From NCBI GenBank assembly GCA_039602395.1, contig JBCNJP010000010.1:35118590-35182589 (forward strand): 64,000 bases of DNA, given 5' to 3'. Every line of letters begins with the position of its first letter. Positions within the stretch are counted from its first letter, which is position 1. Of this stretch, positions 11,901 to 21,311 are shown one piece after another. The position numbers were made by a program, and so were the translations under genes. This stretch comes from Deinandra increscens subsp. villosa (taxonomy: Eukaryota > Streptophyta > Magnoliopsida > Asterales > Asteraceae). The notes beneath the pieces are model-generated. The model searched no databases. It saw only the letters and a list, made by a program, of their open reading frames with translations, and was not told the DNA's origin.

Positions 11901-13069
11901 TTTAGCTCGAGTGGTGCCTCCTCTACGACTGTCTCCTTGTGCTCTTGTTCTGATTCTGCTTCCTCGTTGAAATTGACGGCTGCTACCATCTCCACTTCTT
12001 GATAAACGTTGTTGAGGGTCTGGGAGTCTTCTTGATTCTTGCCACAAATATTGTGTAGCATGCTGCCAACAGTGGTCATGATGGAGTCGAGGAAATAGCA
12101 AGTGTCATCCTGACTGGCTGGGCGTTTCATAGAATCGTGGATGTTGAGAGTGACGGATTGATTTCCCATTCGAAGTGTGAGCTTTCCATCATACACGTCG
12201 ACTATGGCACGAGAAGTGGCCAAAAATGGCCTTCCTAATATCAGCGGAATATGCTCATCCTCGTCCATGTCCAGGATGACGAAGTCGACCGGAAAGACGA
12301 AATTGCCGACTTTCACCAACATGTTCTCCACTATGCCCCTGGGGTACTTCACTGATCGATCAGCGAGCTGAAGTGTCATGCGAGTAGGCGTGGGTTCCCC
12401 CAGGTCCAGTCTCTTGTAGACTGAATACGGCATCAGATTAATACTGGCTCCCAAATCAGCCAGGGCGTTACAAATTAATGTGTTACCTATTAGGCAGGGA
12501 ATTGTGAAACTCCCTGGGTCTCGCATCTTTGCAGGTAACTTCTGTTGGAGAACTGCGGAGCATTGTTCGTCGAGAGTTACTGTGGATAGCTCTTCAAGTT
12601 TCTTCTTATTGCTAAGAAGATCTTTTAAGAATTTGGCATATTTGGGCATTGATGCCAGAGCTTCCACGAACGGAAGGTTGATGTGCAGCTGTTTGAATAA
12701 CGAGAGAAATTTACCGTGCTGTTCCTCCATCTTTTCCTTCTCAAGCCTCTCAGGATATGGTATCCTAGGCTTGTATTCTCTTTGCTTCGGCTTTGCTGCT
12801 GTGGCTTGTGGTTCCTCAGGTTCAGGAGTAACTTCAGTGGCTTCCTTTGGGTCCTCTGCAGGCTTGTCTTGAGTCACTGGCGTTTCTTGAGTTGACTTCC
12901 CACTGCGCGTTGTGACTGCATTTGCGAACCCCTTAGGGTTTCCTTCGGTGTTAGATGGCAGTCCGCCTTGTGGTCTCCCTGAGAGTGATTGCGCGATTTG
13001 ACCCACTTGACGCTCTAGTGCCTTCTGAGATGCCAGTTGATTCTGTAGTTGTTGGTTGATCTTTGCCAT
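8984..13069 (-). CDS. pol: Athila Pol polyprotein (protease, RT, RNase H, integrase)
   Basis: An open frame of 1,361 codons that would give the element its replication enzymes. Domain order: aspartic protease with ADLGASINLMP near residue 205 (Leu in the usual Asp-Thr/Ser-Gly box, common in Athila); RT from about 430 with CIDYRKLN and the catalytic FMDD near 632-635; RNase H with CDASDHAVGAVLG near 781 and FTDHAAIKYL; integrase with an HHCC zinc finger (HCHDGPTGGH then CDACQ, about 997-1037) and a core holding Asp in WGIDFMGP, Asp in ISDRGTHF and Glu in GQVEVSN, the last two about 35 residues apart. The N-terminal 100 residues are Pro/Gln/Glu-rich linker. The start is the first ATG, 7 nt past the gag stop and in the +1 frame. 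Confidence 0.93.
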   Translation of the reverse strand: MAKINQQLQNQLASQKALERQVGQIAQSLSGRPQGGLPSNTEGNPKGFANAVTTRSGKSTQETPVTQDKPAEDPKEATEVTPEPEEPQATAAKPKQREYKPRIPYPERLEKEKMEEQHGKFLSLFKQLHINLPFVEALASMPKYAKFLKDLLSNKKKLEELSTVTLDEQCSAVLQQKLPAKMRDPGSFTIPCLIGNTLICNALADLGASINLMPYSVYKRLDLGEPTPTRMTLQLADRSVKYPRGIVENMLVKVGNFVFPVDFVILDMDEDEHIPLILGRPFLATSRAIVDVYDGKLTLRMGNQSVTLNIHDSMKRPASQDDTCYFLDSIMTTVGSMLHNICGKNQEDSQTLNNVYQEVEMVAAVNFNEEAESEQEHKETVVEEAPLELKPLPSHLEYAFLDDQGKRPVIIASHLKDDQKQNLLEVLKKHQQAIAWKISDIKGINPAFCTHKILMEEDFKPVAQHQRRLNPNMQEVVKKEVIKLMDAGLIYPISDSKWVSPVQVVPKKGGMTVITNEKNELVPTRTVTGWRVCIDYRKLNDATRKDHFPLPFIDQMLERLSGKQYYCFLDGFSGYFQIPIAPEDQEKTTFTCPVGTFAYRRMPFGLCNAPATFQRCMVAIFSEMIEDSMEVFMDDFSVYGDSFDTCLKNLDRMMARCEETNLVLNWEKCHFMVTEGIVLGHKISKAGIEVDRAKIETISKLPHPTNVKAVRSFLGHAGFYRRFIKDFSKLTRPMTQLLEKDVPFNFSADCIRAFDLIKEKLVNAPIMMAPDWSLPFELMCDASDHAVGAVLGQRKDKRFHPIYYASKTLDDAQENYTTTEKELLAVVYAFDKFRSYLVLSKTKVFTDHAAIKYLFNKQDAKPRLIRWILLLQEFDIEIIDKKGAENVAADHLSRLENPEVQNKEPKINENFPCESLFAISAHESHTVVNGTPWFADFANYLAGGVVRKGMTHQQRRKFFTDVKYYIWEDPFLYRTGADQVIRRCVFGEEARKILHHCHDGPTGGHNAANNTARKVLDSGFYWPTIFKDAHELVRGCDACQRAGNISARNEMPQNPIQACEIFDVWGIDFMGPFPSSYGNKYILVAVDYVSKWVEAQALPTNDARVVTKFLKKLFARFGTPKALISDRGTHFCNSQMEKLLKRYGVNHRLATPYHPQTSGQVEVSNRGIKRILERTCSVNRKDWSEKLDDALWAFRTTYKTPIGTTPFRLVYGKSCHLPVELEHKSYWAMRAVNIDLMKSGEERLLQLNELQELRDAAYESVRRYKDKTANSHDQKLKEKKEFKYGDRVLLYNSRLKLFPGKLRSRWSGPYTVTQVFSYGTVEIAGEDGIPFKVNGHRLKQYIEGPVGRAFVEDLSFQKPPE

Positions 13070-13076
13070 CTCCTGG

Positions 13077-14177
13077 TCATGCTTTCTGGAATTGAGAGTT
13101 GATTTCTTGATCCCTCTTCTTTGTGTAGGAGTACATTTCTGTCATCATCTCTCGCATCGTGGGTTCTCGTTCCTGTCCTTGGGGCTGCTGAGTTTTGGCT
13201 GCAAACCCCGGTGGGTTTGAGCTTCCTGCCTGGTTCTTGTAGCTGAATCCGGCGTGATTCTTCCAGGAGGAGTTGTAGCGATCCCCGTAGACTGGACCTC
13301 TCTGTCCTTGACCCACAAAATCAACCGTCTCTGTGTTGTGCGGGCAGCTGGCAGTATTATGCGATTCTCCGCATATATCGCACTCCTGTGGCTCCTTCTT
13401 TTGTGGCAAGACCACTTGGCAAAGAGTGTCGAACTTCTTTGATAACGCCTCGAGCTGGGCAGCCACCATTGTGTCTTGACTCACCTGATGCACCCCTGCT
13501 TTGAGTGGAACGCTGCTTCTAATTGAGGGGTACTGATAGTCATTGAGAGCCATCTCCTCTAGTAATTGCTCGGCCTCTTCAGCAGTCTTCTCGCCGAGTG
13601 CTCCTCCAGCCGTAATGTCCACCAATTGACGGGTTTGTGGGCTGAGCCCATTGTAGAAGGTTTGGATTTGTTGATATTGCTCCAACCCGTGGTTAGGACA
13701 TTTTCTCAGTAGTTCCTTGAAACGCTCCCATGTCTCAAAGAATGATTCTCCGTGGTCCTGCTGATATGCGTAGATCTTCAGTCGTAGCTTCGCTGTCTTG
13801 CCAGGAGGGAAGAATCGGTAGAGGAACTTCTCTGCTAGGTCGTTCCATGTGGTGATCGAACCAGCAGGTTGTCCATCGAGCCACGCCTTGGCTTTTGATC
13901 GAAGTGAGAATGGGAACAGGCGTAGCTTTGCCGCATCACCGCTTAGGCCTGGGAGCTTGAATGTGTCGCACACCTCTATGAAGGCCCTGATATGCGCGTT
14001 GGGGTCTTCGTCTGTCAATCCATCGAATTGGATTGAGTTCTTGATCATAGTGATGACCTGAGGTGGGATGGTGTACGACTCATTCCCAGCGGTTACAGCG
14101 ATGCTCGGGCTTGCTCCCGCCAAGCTCGGCTTCGTGTAGGATGACAGTGTTCGTCGTGGCGGATTTGCGTCGCCCAT
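13077..14177 (-). CDS. gag: Athila Gag
   Basis: An open frame of 366 codons for the capsid/nucleocapsid protein that packages element RNA. The Retrotrans_gag core covers about residues 50-180 (LSGDAAKLRLFPFSLRSKAK, WNDLAEKFLYRFFP, ETWERFKELLRKCPNHGL). A C2HC zinc knuckle, CDICGESHNTASC, follows at about 263-275. The C-terminus is Gln-rich. The stop TGA (13077-13079) lies 7 nt before the Pol ATG, and Pol is in the +1 frame. Pol could be made by +1 frameshifting at GCA-TGA or by reinitiation. The 5' leader between PBS and start is about 160 nt. Confidence 0.92.
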   Translation of the reverse strand: MGDANPPRRTLSSYTKPSLAGASPSIAVTAGNESYTIPPQVITMIKNSIQFDGLTDEDPNAHIRAFIEVCDTFKLPGLSGDAAKLRLFPFSLRSKAKAWLDGQPAGSITTWNDLAEKFLYRFFPPGKTAKLRLKIYAYQQDHGESFFETWERFKELLRKCPNHGLEQYQQIQTFYNGLSPQTRQLVDITAGGALGEKTAEEAEQLLEEMALNDYQYPSIRSSVPLKAGVHQVSQDTMVAAQLEALSKKFDTLCQVVLPQKKEPQECDICGESHNTASCPHNTETVDFVGQGQRGPVYGDRYNSSWKNHAGFSYKNQAGSSNPPGFAAKTQQPQGQEREPTMREMMTEMYSYTKKRDQEINSQFQKA

Positions 14178-14337
14178 CGGTTGCCTCTGCTGCTGACGTC
14201 TGCGTCGAAACTCTCGTTCAGGTTCGTCGAAAGGTATAAGTAGCTCAGATTGAGAACTTCGTCGCGTACACCAGCGCGTTGCAGGATTAGAAATTTTGGC
14301 TAAACTACAAATTTTGACTATTTAAAACGTTACCGCG
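14178..14337 (-). other. 5' leader of the Athila element
   Basis: Non-coding stretch between PBS and the gag ATG. It would hold packaging signals, but none is recognisable by eye. Confidence 0.6.
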
Positions 14338-14355
14338 TCCCCGGCAACGGCGCCA
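14338..14355 (-). other. Athila primer-binding site
   Basis: TGGCGCCGTTGCCGGGGA on the minus strand, the PBS I associate with Athila elements. A 7-nt spacer (AGTTTTT) separates it from the LTR end at 14363. Confidence 0.9.
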
Positions 14356-14362
14356 AAAAACT

Positions 14363-16148
14363 TGATGTGCTGATAAGTGTATATGAAAAATGGGGTTCTA
14401 CACTATCAAATTTTAAATTTATAAATTGGTTATTCACCAGGGGACTATACCAACACACTAAGGCAAGTATACCTGTCGTGCGTAGCACAGTATTGGTAAA
14501 CACCGGGTTGTCGAACCTCAGGGACACGAACTTGTTGAAAACAGTCGATTCATAATTCAGCCGGTTTTTGTTTTTATTTTGAAACTGATTTTAATTTAGA
14601 AAACTGGAAATGACAGTAATTAAATGTTGTTTGGAAAAACAGAGTTTGGTAAAGGATCACTTAGGCATGGCTCCTCCAACTTAGGTTTGACAGGTGTATC
14701 GGTAATGCGTGACTACTTATCTTTGAGGTGAACTAGGGTCCTAAGACAAGGCTTACCTGGTTCCTATGGATAGGTTCACGTTTAGGGTTATAGACACGCC
14801 CTACACGGTTACTACTGGTCCATGGTGAAGTACTGATAAGGTTGCGGTTTATGAAGTGCCCTAGGCTGGGTCCCGAGTTATCGGTGGCTCAACTCACAAC
14901 TGGTCGAAGGGTTAGGATAGGTATGGCCCTAACGGTCCTATAGTTGTGAAGCGGTTACAATTAGGTTGATAGGTTGACCTAGTAGGTCCTAGACACGACT
15001 AAGCAGGAACAGACCCGAGTTATCGGTGAATGCTTGACTACTTGACAATGGGAAGGGTATCTACTAGCTAAGGGTAAGGTGATTTCTCACTCAAACTCTA
15101 TGGTGGACTCCTAATCGAATTCTAGGGTTTCCCTGATGATCGTGACTATTTCTAGTTCACGCGTACGCCGCAGGTTCTGTTGTTCGGCTATACAATAGTT
15201 CCCTAACGATAGAAGGCTTTGCAAGCTAGGGTTAGGGTTCCACAAGACCAGGGATTGACTAGATACAATAAGGAATTCAATTCATCAACCAAATCAAAGC
15301 AATCATAACTTTTACTTCATAAATGCAAATGTAAACGAAAAACCGATACTTATAAAGTCAAACCATGGTTGGATTCGCCTCGCCTAAGCGATACGATGAG
15401 TTTAGCCAACCATGTTAATGTTTAAACATATATAGATCAGATCTAAACAATAGTTCATGGCTAAATGTAAATACAATACCAAATAGAAGCTCGAAATGAT
15501 GAAAAACGCTACTTTACGACTCGTTGAAGGCTCCAAATCTTCAAATCTTCGAAGGACTTCAATGAGGGCTTTCTATGGCTTTTTCTCTGCTCTCCAAGAT
15601 GTGTTGAATGGTGGAAATGAGCCCTCTATTTATAGGGGCCGAAATCACGAAACTTCCAAAATTGGGTTTTTGGTCTGTCACGGCCTGCTACCCAGGGACA
15701 GGGTGCTTCACGGCCTGGACAGGGTCTTCACGGCCTGGCTATCCAGGGACAGGGTGCCTCACGGCCTGGACAAGTTCTTCACGGCCGTGAAGGCTCTTCA
15801 CAGCTTGCAGGTCAAGCCGTGACACAGTTTTCACCGGTGACTGGTTTGCGGCTCAGTGTCCCAGCTTGGTCAGGATCTTCACAGCTTGGTCTAGGCCGTG
15901 ACAGGGTGTCTCACGGCCTGCAAGCCGTGAAGTTTTTCTGCACTTTTTGATTTTGACTTCTGCGTTTGACCGGTTGACCCGAACTTTGACTTTTCATCAT
16001 TTTTGCCTCGTTTTCCGTGCCAAGCCTGTTTTAACCTGTAAACTCATGATGTTCATCAGTAACAAACATAATTTGACGTTTTCGAGTTTATTTTGACGTT
16101 TTTAGCCCGAAATCGGTTATCTTTTCATATCCAAAACCACACACATCA
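14363..16148 (-). repeat. 5' LTR of the Athila element
   Basis: 1,786 bp, same ends and apparently the same sequence as 5754-7539. Its outer edge (16148) meets the 177-bp flank cleanly with no extra bases, unlike the 3' LTR. Confidence 0.93.
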
Positions 16149-16325
16149 AGTATGCAGGTGAATGAATAACGAAGCCCTGGGTTTATCCCATGTGTCCAAC
16201 ATTCAGAACCTTAACAAAAGTAAAAGGCCCATGATTCAATAAAATCCCATCTTATTTGAATCTGAAACAAATTATTTCTGACCAGACCATGACATTGCAT
16301 AAACTTATCTCAAATTCCCTATGCA
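16149..16325 (+). repeat. Right copy of the 177-bp duplication
   Basis: Identical by eye to 5562-5738. After it the older host sequence continues (ATGCATTTTATTCG), whereas the left copy runs into the PBS scrap. The shared GCA at the left junction suggests 3-bp microhomology. Confidence 0.9.
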
Positions 16326-16414
16326 TTTTATTCGATTATTTTCATATAAATTTGACATTAATCGAATTCTTTTTCGTTCAAAGTCACAAGCATATTGTAG
16401 TCTCACACTTACTT

Positions 16415-16620
16415 ATATTCATGTTCTTATAAAATTTTCAAATTCTAATGTTAGCCATCACTTCTCAGTTAAAATACATCTTATATTCATGTTTTATAAA
16501 TTTTTCAAATTCTATTGTCAGCCATCACTTATCAGTTAAAATACATGTTTTTTACATTTGGGAGAATTATTTTGTTTACTATCCAAATGTCACCCATCAC
16601 TTCTCAGTTAAAATAGATGT
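16415..16620 (+). repeat. About 68-bp tandem repeat, 2.5-3 copies
   Basis: The words CCATCACTTCTCAGTTAAAATA recur at about 16454, 16521 and 16593 with small changes. The upstream ATATTCATGTT...TTCAAATTCTA segment is repeated with them at 16415 and 16483. It is AT-rich with no coding signal and sits just inside the Helitron-like end. Confidence 0.65.
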
Positions 16621-16776
16621 ATTTACTATCCACTTTGTGGGAGAATTATTTACTATCCAAGTTCATGTATTCAAATTTATTATTCTTTTCCTTTGCTTAC
16701 AATGACAAGAAAACATCAACTTAAACAACATTGAATATCAATTTTCATCGCAACGCAAAAAAAAAAAAAAAAAAAT

Positions 16777-16808
16777 GACCCGCCGCAAGGCGCGGGTCGA
16801 ATTACTAG
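16777..16808 (+). mobile_element. Helitron-like 3' terminus
   Basis: A GC-rich hairpin (GACCCGC ... GCGGGTC, 16777-16798) follows a poly-A run, is followed six bases later by CTAG (16805-16808), and lies in AT-rich DNA. A hairpin just before a CTRR end is the signature of Helitron 3' ends. The next base is C rather than the usual T, and no Rep/helicase ORF or 5' TC end was found. This would therefore be a non-autonomous element extending leftwards across the Athila insertion. Confidence 0.55.
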
Positions 16809-17454
16809 CTATATACAAAACTGAGTTTGAGGTTAATAGTACTTACATTTAAATGGTTAACTTGCCTGTCTCTATTTGTGAAGTGGCATCTCGTTTGTTT
16901 TCCTTTATGAAATAATTTCGTAAGGTACAATCGGTAATTATGAGTTAACGCTATCCAACCTCTTTCTACATTTGTTAGCACGTGTTTTGCTATGGCTCCA
17001 ACATATGTGTGTTATACTATTGGCTCCTACATCTCTATGGAGGGTTAAAATGTGTTGAGTTTATTAAGAGAGAGAGAGGGAGGGAGGGAGGGAGAGAAGG
17101 AGGGGGGGGGAGATGAGAAGGTGTCGACTACCAAGGGGAATATGGAAGTATGGAACGCTAATTGAGGAGTAGTAGACGATGGCTGCCATGAAATGAGAGA
17201 AGGCGACAAAGATGATATGACTTCTTCTTCTTCTATGACCCTTGGGCGAAGGATTTCTTCAACACACGAACAAAAGGTTCCCGACTCGAATTGAAAGATG
17301 CACGAATGTTTTGTTTGGGGTGGGGTAGAGTATGAAGGCTAAAGTAAACCTCCTAACCCCAATCAAATTATATCCTTGAAAACAACCCATCTGTTGTTGT
17401 GTGGTCATCCGCCAACAAATGGCGGGGTTGCTCCTACCTGGGCGAGAGTTTGTC
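16809..17454. other. Intergenic, with a purine-rich run at 17070-17117
   Basis: No gene seen. AGAGAGAGAGGG and GGGAGGGAGGGAG units form a one-strand purine tract of about 48 bp. The rest is unremarkable. Confidence 0.6.
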
Positions 17455-17625
17455 TGTTTGAGGGATCTTTATCAAGGGATCTCATCTCCCCTTTCCTTTT
17501 TGCGATAGTCATGGAAAGTCTTCATGTGATCATGACAAAGGCTTGCGATATTGGTGCTTCCCGGAGGATTAATCTGCCTAAATGTGAGCCTCGAGTTTCC
17601 AACCCACCTTTTTTTCGTTGTTGAT
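17455..17625 (+). pseudogene. LINE reverse-transcriptase scrap
   Basis: The + strand reads SLSRDLISPFLFAIVMESLH followed by an alpha-helical stretch ending INLPKCEPRVSNPPFF. This resembles the RT segment of plant L1 elements that normally reads QGDPLSPFLF...MEGLH and continues to the FADD box. The box itself is not readable; the frame breaks at about 17624. It is a small isolated fragment with no other LINE domains nearby. Confidence 0.6.
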
Positions 17626-18913
17626 GTCTTCTTCAGCTAGTTAACCTTGTAAGGAAGAATCCTCGGTTGTTTAACCTTGCTTCTGGCCTCAAAGGTAGTT
17701 TAAAAACAATATACTCTTTGGTGTAGGTAAAGCAGAATGTGTCTTCCCAGATAGTGGTTAATCTGAATTGCTTAATTGTCTCGTTTAGTGAAACGTCGGT
17801 TAACAAAGTGGAAATGTAAAAATATTTCGTTTGGTGATCGGCTGACATAGATCAAACCATCGGTTCCCTTAATGGTGCTCCCTTGACAATGATTATAAGA
17901 GAGATGAAGTCAATAATCAGAAGAAAGAAAGTTGTGCTGGGGTGAGTTACATTCAAATGCTAAAATTTCTTCAAGATGCAGTCGGTCGATGGCTAGTAGG
18001 TTGGGAAGGGATCAGATTCATTCCAGTGGGAGGGATTATAGAAGAACACAATGGTGTTCACGAAAACACAATGACCAGAAAAACACTATAACAAAGTTTT
18101 TAAAGAAATATACATGGAATTAATAAAACGTAACTTTTTAAATATTTTTTTACAAATAACGATACTTTACTTATTTTAAGTATTAAAACGCCCGTTTCTG
18201 TTGTTCAAAAAAAAAAGTAATGTTGTATATAAAATTTATGAACGTTACAAGATGTTATAAGACTTGATAAAAAATCAACGAAAGTGATCATGATTAAAGT
18301 ATTTTCCACCAGCTTTTCCTATTACAAATTGATATAAATCATTGATAAAAAATTATAGTACAAACAAAAGTGAACTTTGTTATGAATAGTAACTTTGTGT
18401 TATTGGGCCACATGACAATATATGATTATTTATATTTTCCTTTAATTTCCCCCCCCCCCCTTTTTTGGTTTAGCGTTTTTACGCACTCATTTGATGTTTT
18501 TGTTTTCTTTAAGTTGCGCGTTATCAATTCAACAAGGGGCAAAGTTAGGGGGTGTCAGGGGTGGCACGTGCTACCCCTTAAACTCGTAGGTGAAGTGGAA
18601 AAATTATGGGTATTTGGTTTTTACGTAGGAATTTTTTTATGAACATGTTCTACTCCTTAAAAAATTTGTGCGTGTTCTTACCCTTAAGATTTTTTTTAGT
18701 TCCGCTCCAGAACCAACTGTTCTGTTTATCCACACTACCATGTAGCAACACACAGGTAGTAACATTTAGTTAATAACATATTAACAAATCTAATGTCCTT
18801 AAATTCTTGTTAGACTTTTTAAAGTAATAAACCTTTTTAAATAATCATATTCTCATGAAATCAATTTAGAGTTAACATAGTACAACAATTAAATTAAAAA
18901 AATAATATCATAT
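17626..18913. other. Gene-free stretch
   Basis: No supportable ORF. It may include degraded downstream LINE sequence, but I cannot align it. A poly-C then poly-T run lies at about 18449-18466. Confidence 0.5.
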
Positions 18914-19556
18914 TGTCACATCCCGTCATTACGGTTTCCGCATGCATGCGTCAATGTTACATTGAGCGACCACTAAATGATTTGATTAAATTGATGTTGT
19001 TTACAAAAGCATGAGTTTTAAATTGCAGCGGAATAACGTATGATTAGACATTATTTAGAAAAGTTTCACAACATGATAATGAGATTCAAATACATGATAT
19101 CAAAATTGAAGTCATGCAAATAAATCTCCAAAACTTTGAAGGCACCATGACTCCATATAATTGTGTTTGGATATTTCATTTGTTTTGTTAATCGTAAAAT
19201 CGTTTCGATATTTCAATTACATTGCATTTCGAATTTCAAATTCAATCGTTTCGTTCTTTAAGCTAAACCGAGAGAATTTGAGCAATCCAAACACGTTTTA
19301 AGCTTTTGGGTAATACTAGTCACGCACAAAAGTGGACACGAGCAAGGTTTCGCGAAAATTTGAAGTTTAAAACGTAAATAACGACGTTTCAGTTTTTGTG
19401 CGATTTTGGTACGGACCGGACAACTCGCGAAACTCGAAATCATATTTTTATGGTTCATCATGTTCTTATATGTGTTTTATAATTGTGGTAAAAATTTGAG
19501 TGGTTTCGATGTGCAACGAAGGAGAACGATAGAAAAAAGAAAAAAACACAGATTTC

Positions 19557-19632
19557 GCTGGCCGCCAGATTCGAACCAGCGATCTCCTTGTCCATATGCT
19601 AGCAATAGACATTGGGCCAGATCCAAGCTTTT
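19557..19632 (-). other. tRNA-like sequence (relic tRNA or SINE head)
   Basis: On the minus strand TGGCCCAATGTC resembles an A box, and GGTTCGAATC is a perfect B box about 40 nt later. GCTGG-TTCGAAT-CTGGC folds as a T-arm with two G-U pairs, followed by GGCCAGC. The acceptor 5' half does not pair and the anticodon stem is poor, so it is not a functional tRNA gene. A pol III SINE head or a dead tRNA copy fits. Confidence 0.4.
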
Positions 19633-19909
19633 GAAATCTATCAGTTCCAACATTCTTATATGATTTAGTGGCTGTATTTGATTATTTGGACCAGATCGAC
19701 TATTTTGCCGTGTAGTGCTGTTTTAAACCCCTAAAATCCGATTTTTAATCCTCCTAATCCTCTAAGAACTTATCCTAGTCCACCTAGAATCATCTGGAAT
19801 GATTTAGGCACTTCCTAAACCATTTACAATTGATTAGTTTAGTTTTTGGATATTTATTCAAAGAATAATTATCGTTATCCACATCAATTCAACCCTTATG
19901 CGGATCCCC

Positions 19910-20062
19910 CTCTATATATATCATTATAATTCGTCAAGGATCCTCACAAATCATTCTCGTGCCTTCAATTGCTGCAAACAAGCTCTTATTCGCAAAATCA
20001 AAAGTCAATGGGTCAGACTTTGACCATCGGATTTCTCCATTGTTCTTCGACTTTCCGAGGTA
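19910..20062 (+). promoter_or_regulatory. TATA box and splice donor within the old LTR
   Basis: CTATATATATC at about 19912 is followed about 145 bp later by CCGAGGTAAGTTT, a near-consensus splice donor. This looks like the transcription start and leader intron of the LTR element. It is inference from motifs only. Confidence 0.35.
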
Positions 20063-20786
20063 AGTTTCTTCACTAAAGTTGTTTCTTTTTACCGTTTCCT
20101 TCAAGATCGTACTCTCTTTTTTTGTTCATTATGCCTAAAAAAAAGTCAAACCTGTGTTCTTGATATTAAATTGGGGAGATCAACTAAAAACCAATTAAAA
20201 CTATAATCAATGCTTCTAGATGATTCTAATCTGTTTTAAAAAGTAATATGATGTTTCAGTAACGTCTAAACTTGATTTTTATCAAAAAGATTATATCTTT
20301 ATCGATTTAATCCATTAATTCAAGACTTTTTACGCATAAAATGGTAATCGGTTGTTTCTGTTATGTATTAATCACATGAATCTGTTTCGGACTTGTTAGA
20401 ATACTGTTTAATTAGACTAGAACCTATAACCTTGGTTAAATGTACAATTTTGTAAACTTTAGGGTTAATTATGTAAATAATGAAACTTTAGGGTAAAAGT
20501 TGTAACTTTGGGTAAACTTATGAAATTTACACTTTTGGACCTTGAGGTTTAGTATTTAACATAATTAGGACCTGTTTGTAATAAATATATTTTTTCCAAG
20601 GGTATTTAGGTTAAACATTTGCAAATTTAAAGTTCGAAAGAATATAGTAACCGATTGGAGCGTCGTAAACCCTAAATTCCCCAATGTACTCAAGAACATA
20701 ATTCCTTGTTGTTTATGTCTCGTAACAATATTCATTTCGTGTCCTAAGGTTGAATCTCGAGTTCTCGTTCTTGCGTTCGCGACATA

Positions 20787-20925
20787 GGGGTTGTTTGATA
20801 GTTACTAACCGGGTAAGAGCTGATTGAGTAAGAGCTGAGTGGGTAAGAGCTGATTGAGTAAGAAGCTCTCGTTGAAACTTGGGTGTTTGATAGTAGCTGA
20901 CTGGGTAAGAGCTGATTGAGTATTT
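20787..20925 (+). repeat. Left TIR and subterminal repeats of Harbinger
   Basis: The TIR is followed by four copies of GAGTAAGAGCTGA or GGGTAAGAGCTGA-like words and then a second TGTTTGATAG (about 20884). The right end carries the inverted counterparts (CAGCTCTTACC, GGGTAAGAGCTTATC). Such subterminal words usually bind the Myb-like partner or the transposase. Confidence 0.75.
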
Positions 20926-21311
20926 TTTTTTTTTTTTTTAAATTTTTTATCGACAGCTGACTGAGTAATGTATATAGCTAATTTGTATTTTATGTATTAA
21001 AAACATTTTATAAAAAGAAATTTTGAAACAAAAAATCAATACAATAATTTTTGTTGCACGTGTTAAAAAAGAAATGAAACACATTCTTTTATAATAAAAA
21101 TAATTATTTTTAATTAAATGAAAATACGTTTTTTAAAGTTAAAAACCATAATTGTATCTTCATTAATATAAACGATAAAAAGAATAATAACAAACTTTCT
21201 GTTTTATCTTGTGTTTAGTGATGATTAAAAATAACCAACTTTAAAACACATATAATAGCTTAAAATTCAAAGTGTCATACAAGATCCAAATCAAGCATAA
21301 CTCATACAAAT

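Larger units (their letters stand above)
5754..16148 (-). mobile_element. Complete Athila-clade Ty3/gypsy retrotransposon
   Basis: Minus-strand element of 10,395 bp: 5' LTR 14363-16148, PBS 14338-14355, gag 14177-13077, pol 13069-8984, non-coding 3' region, PPT near 7540, 3' LTR 5754-7539. Both LTRs are 1,786 bp, start TGATGTGTG and end CAGCACATCA on the minus strand, and show no difference I could find by eye. Gag and Pol are single open frames with catalytic residues present. The Athila assignment rests on the PBS, the Pol motifs (KKGGMTVITNEKNELVPTRT) and the PPT. No env-like ORF is present. Confidence 0.93.

Noticed and set aside
12480..12872. 130-codon plus-strand ORF within pol
   Set aside because: Antisense shadow of the Athila Pol linker and protease region.
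5562..16325. 177-bp repeat as a segmental duplication that predates the insertion
   Set aside because: The two copies abut the element ends exactly and appear identical, and the left copy runs straight into PBS-derived sequence; duplication during insertion is simpler. Not fully excluded without an empty allele.
17933..18123. 63-codon plus-strand ORF
   Set aside because: No recognisable motif and a basic, low-information sequence; chance.
19557..19632. Functional tRNA gene
   Set aside because: The acceptor 5' strand and anticodon arm do not pair; only the T-arm is convincing.
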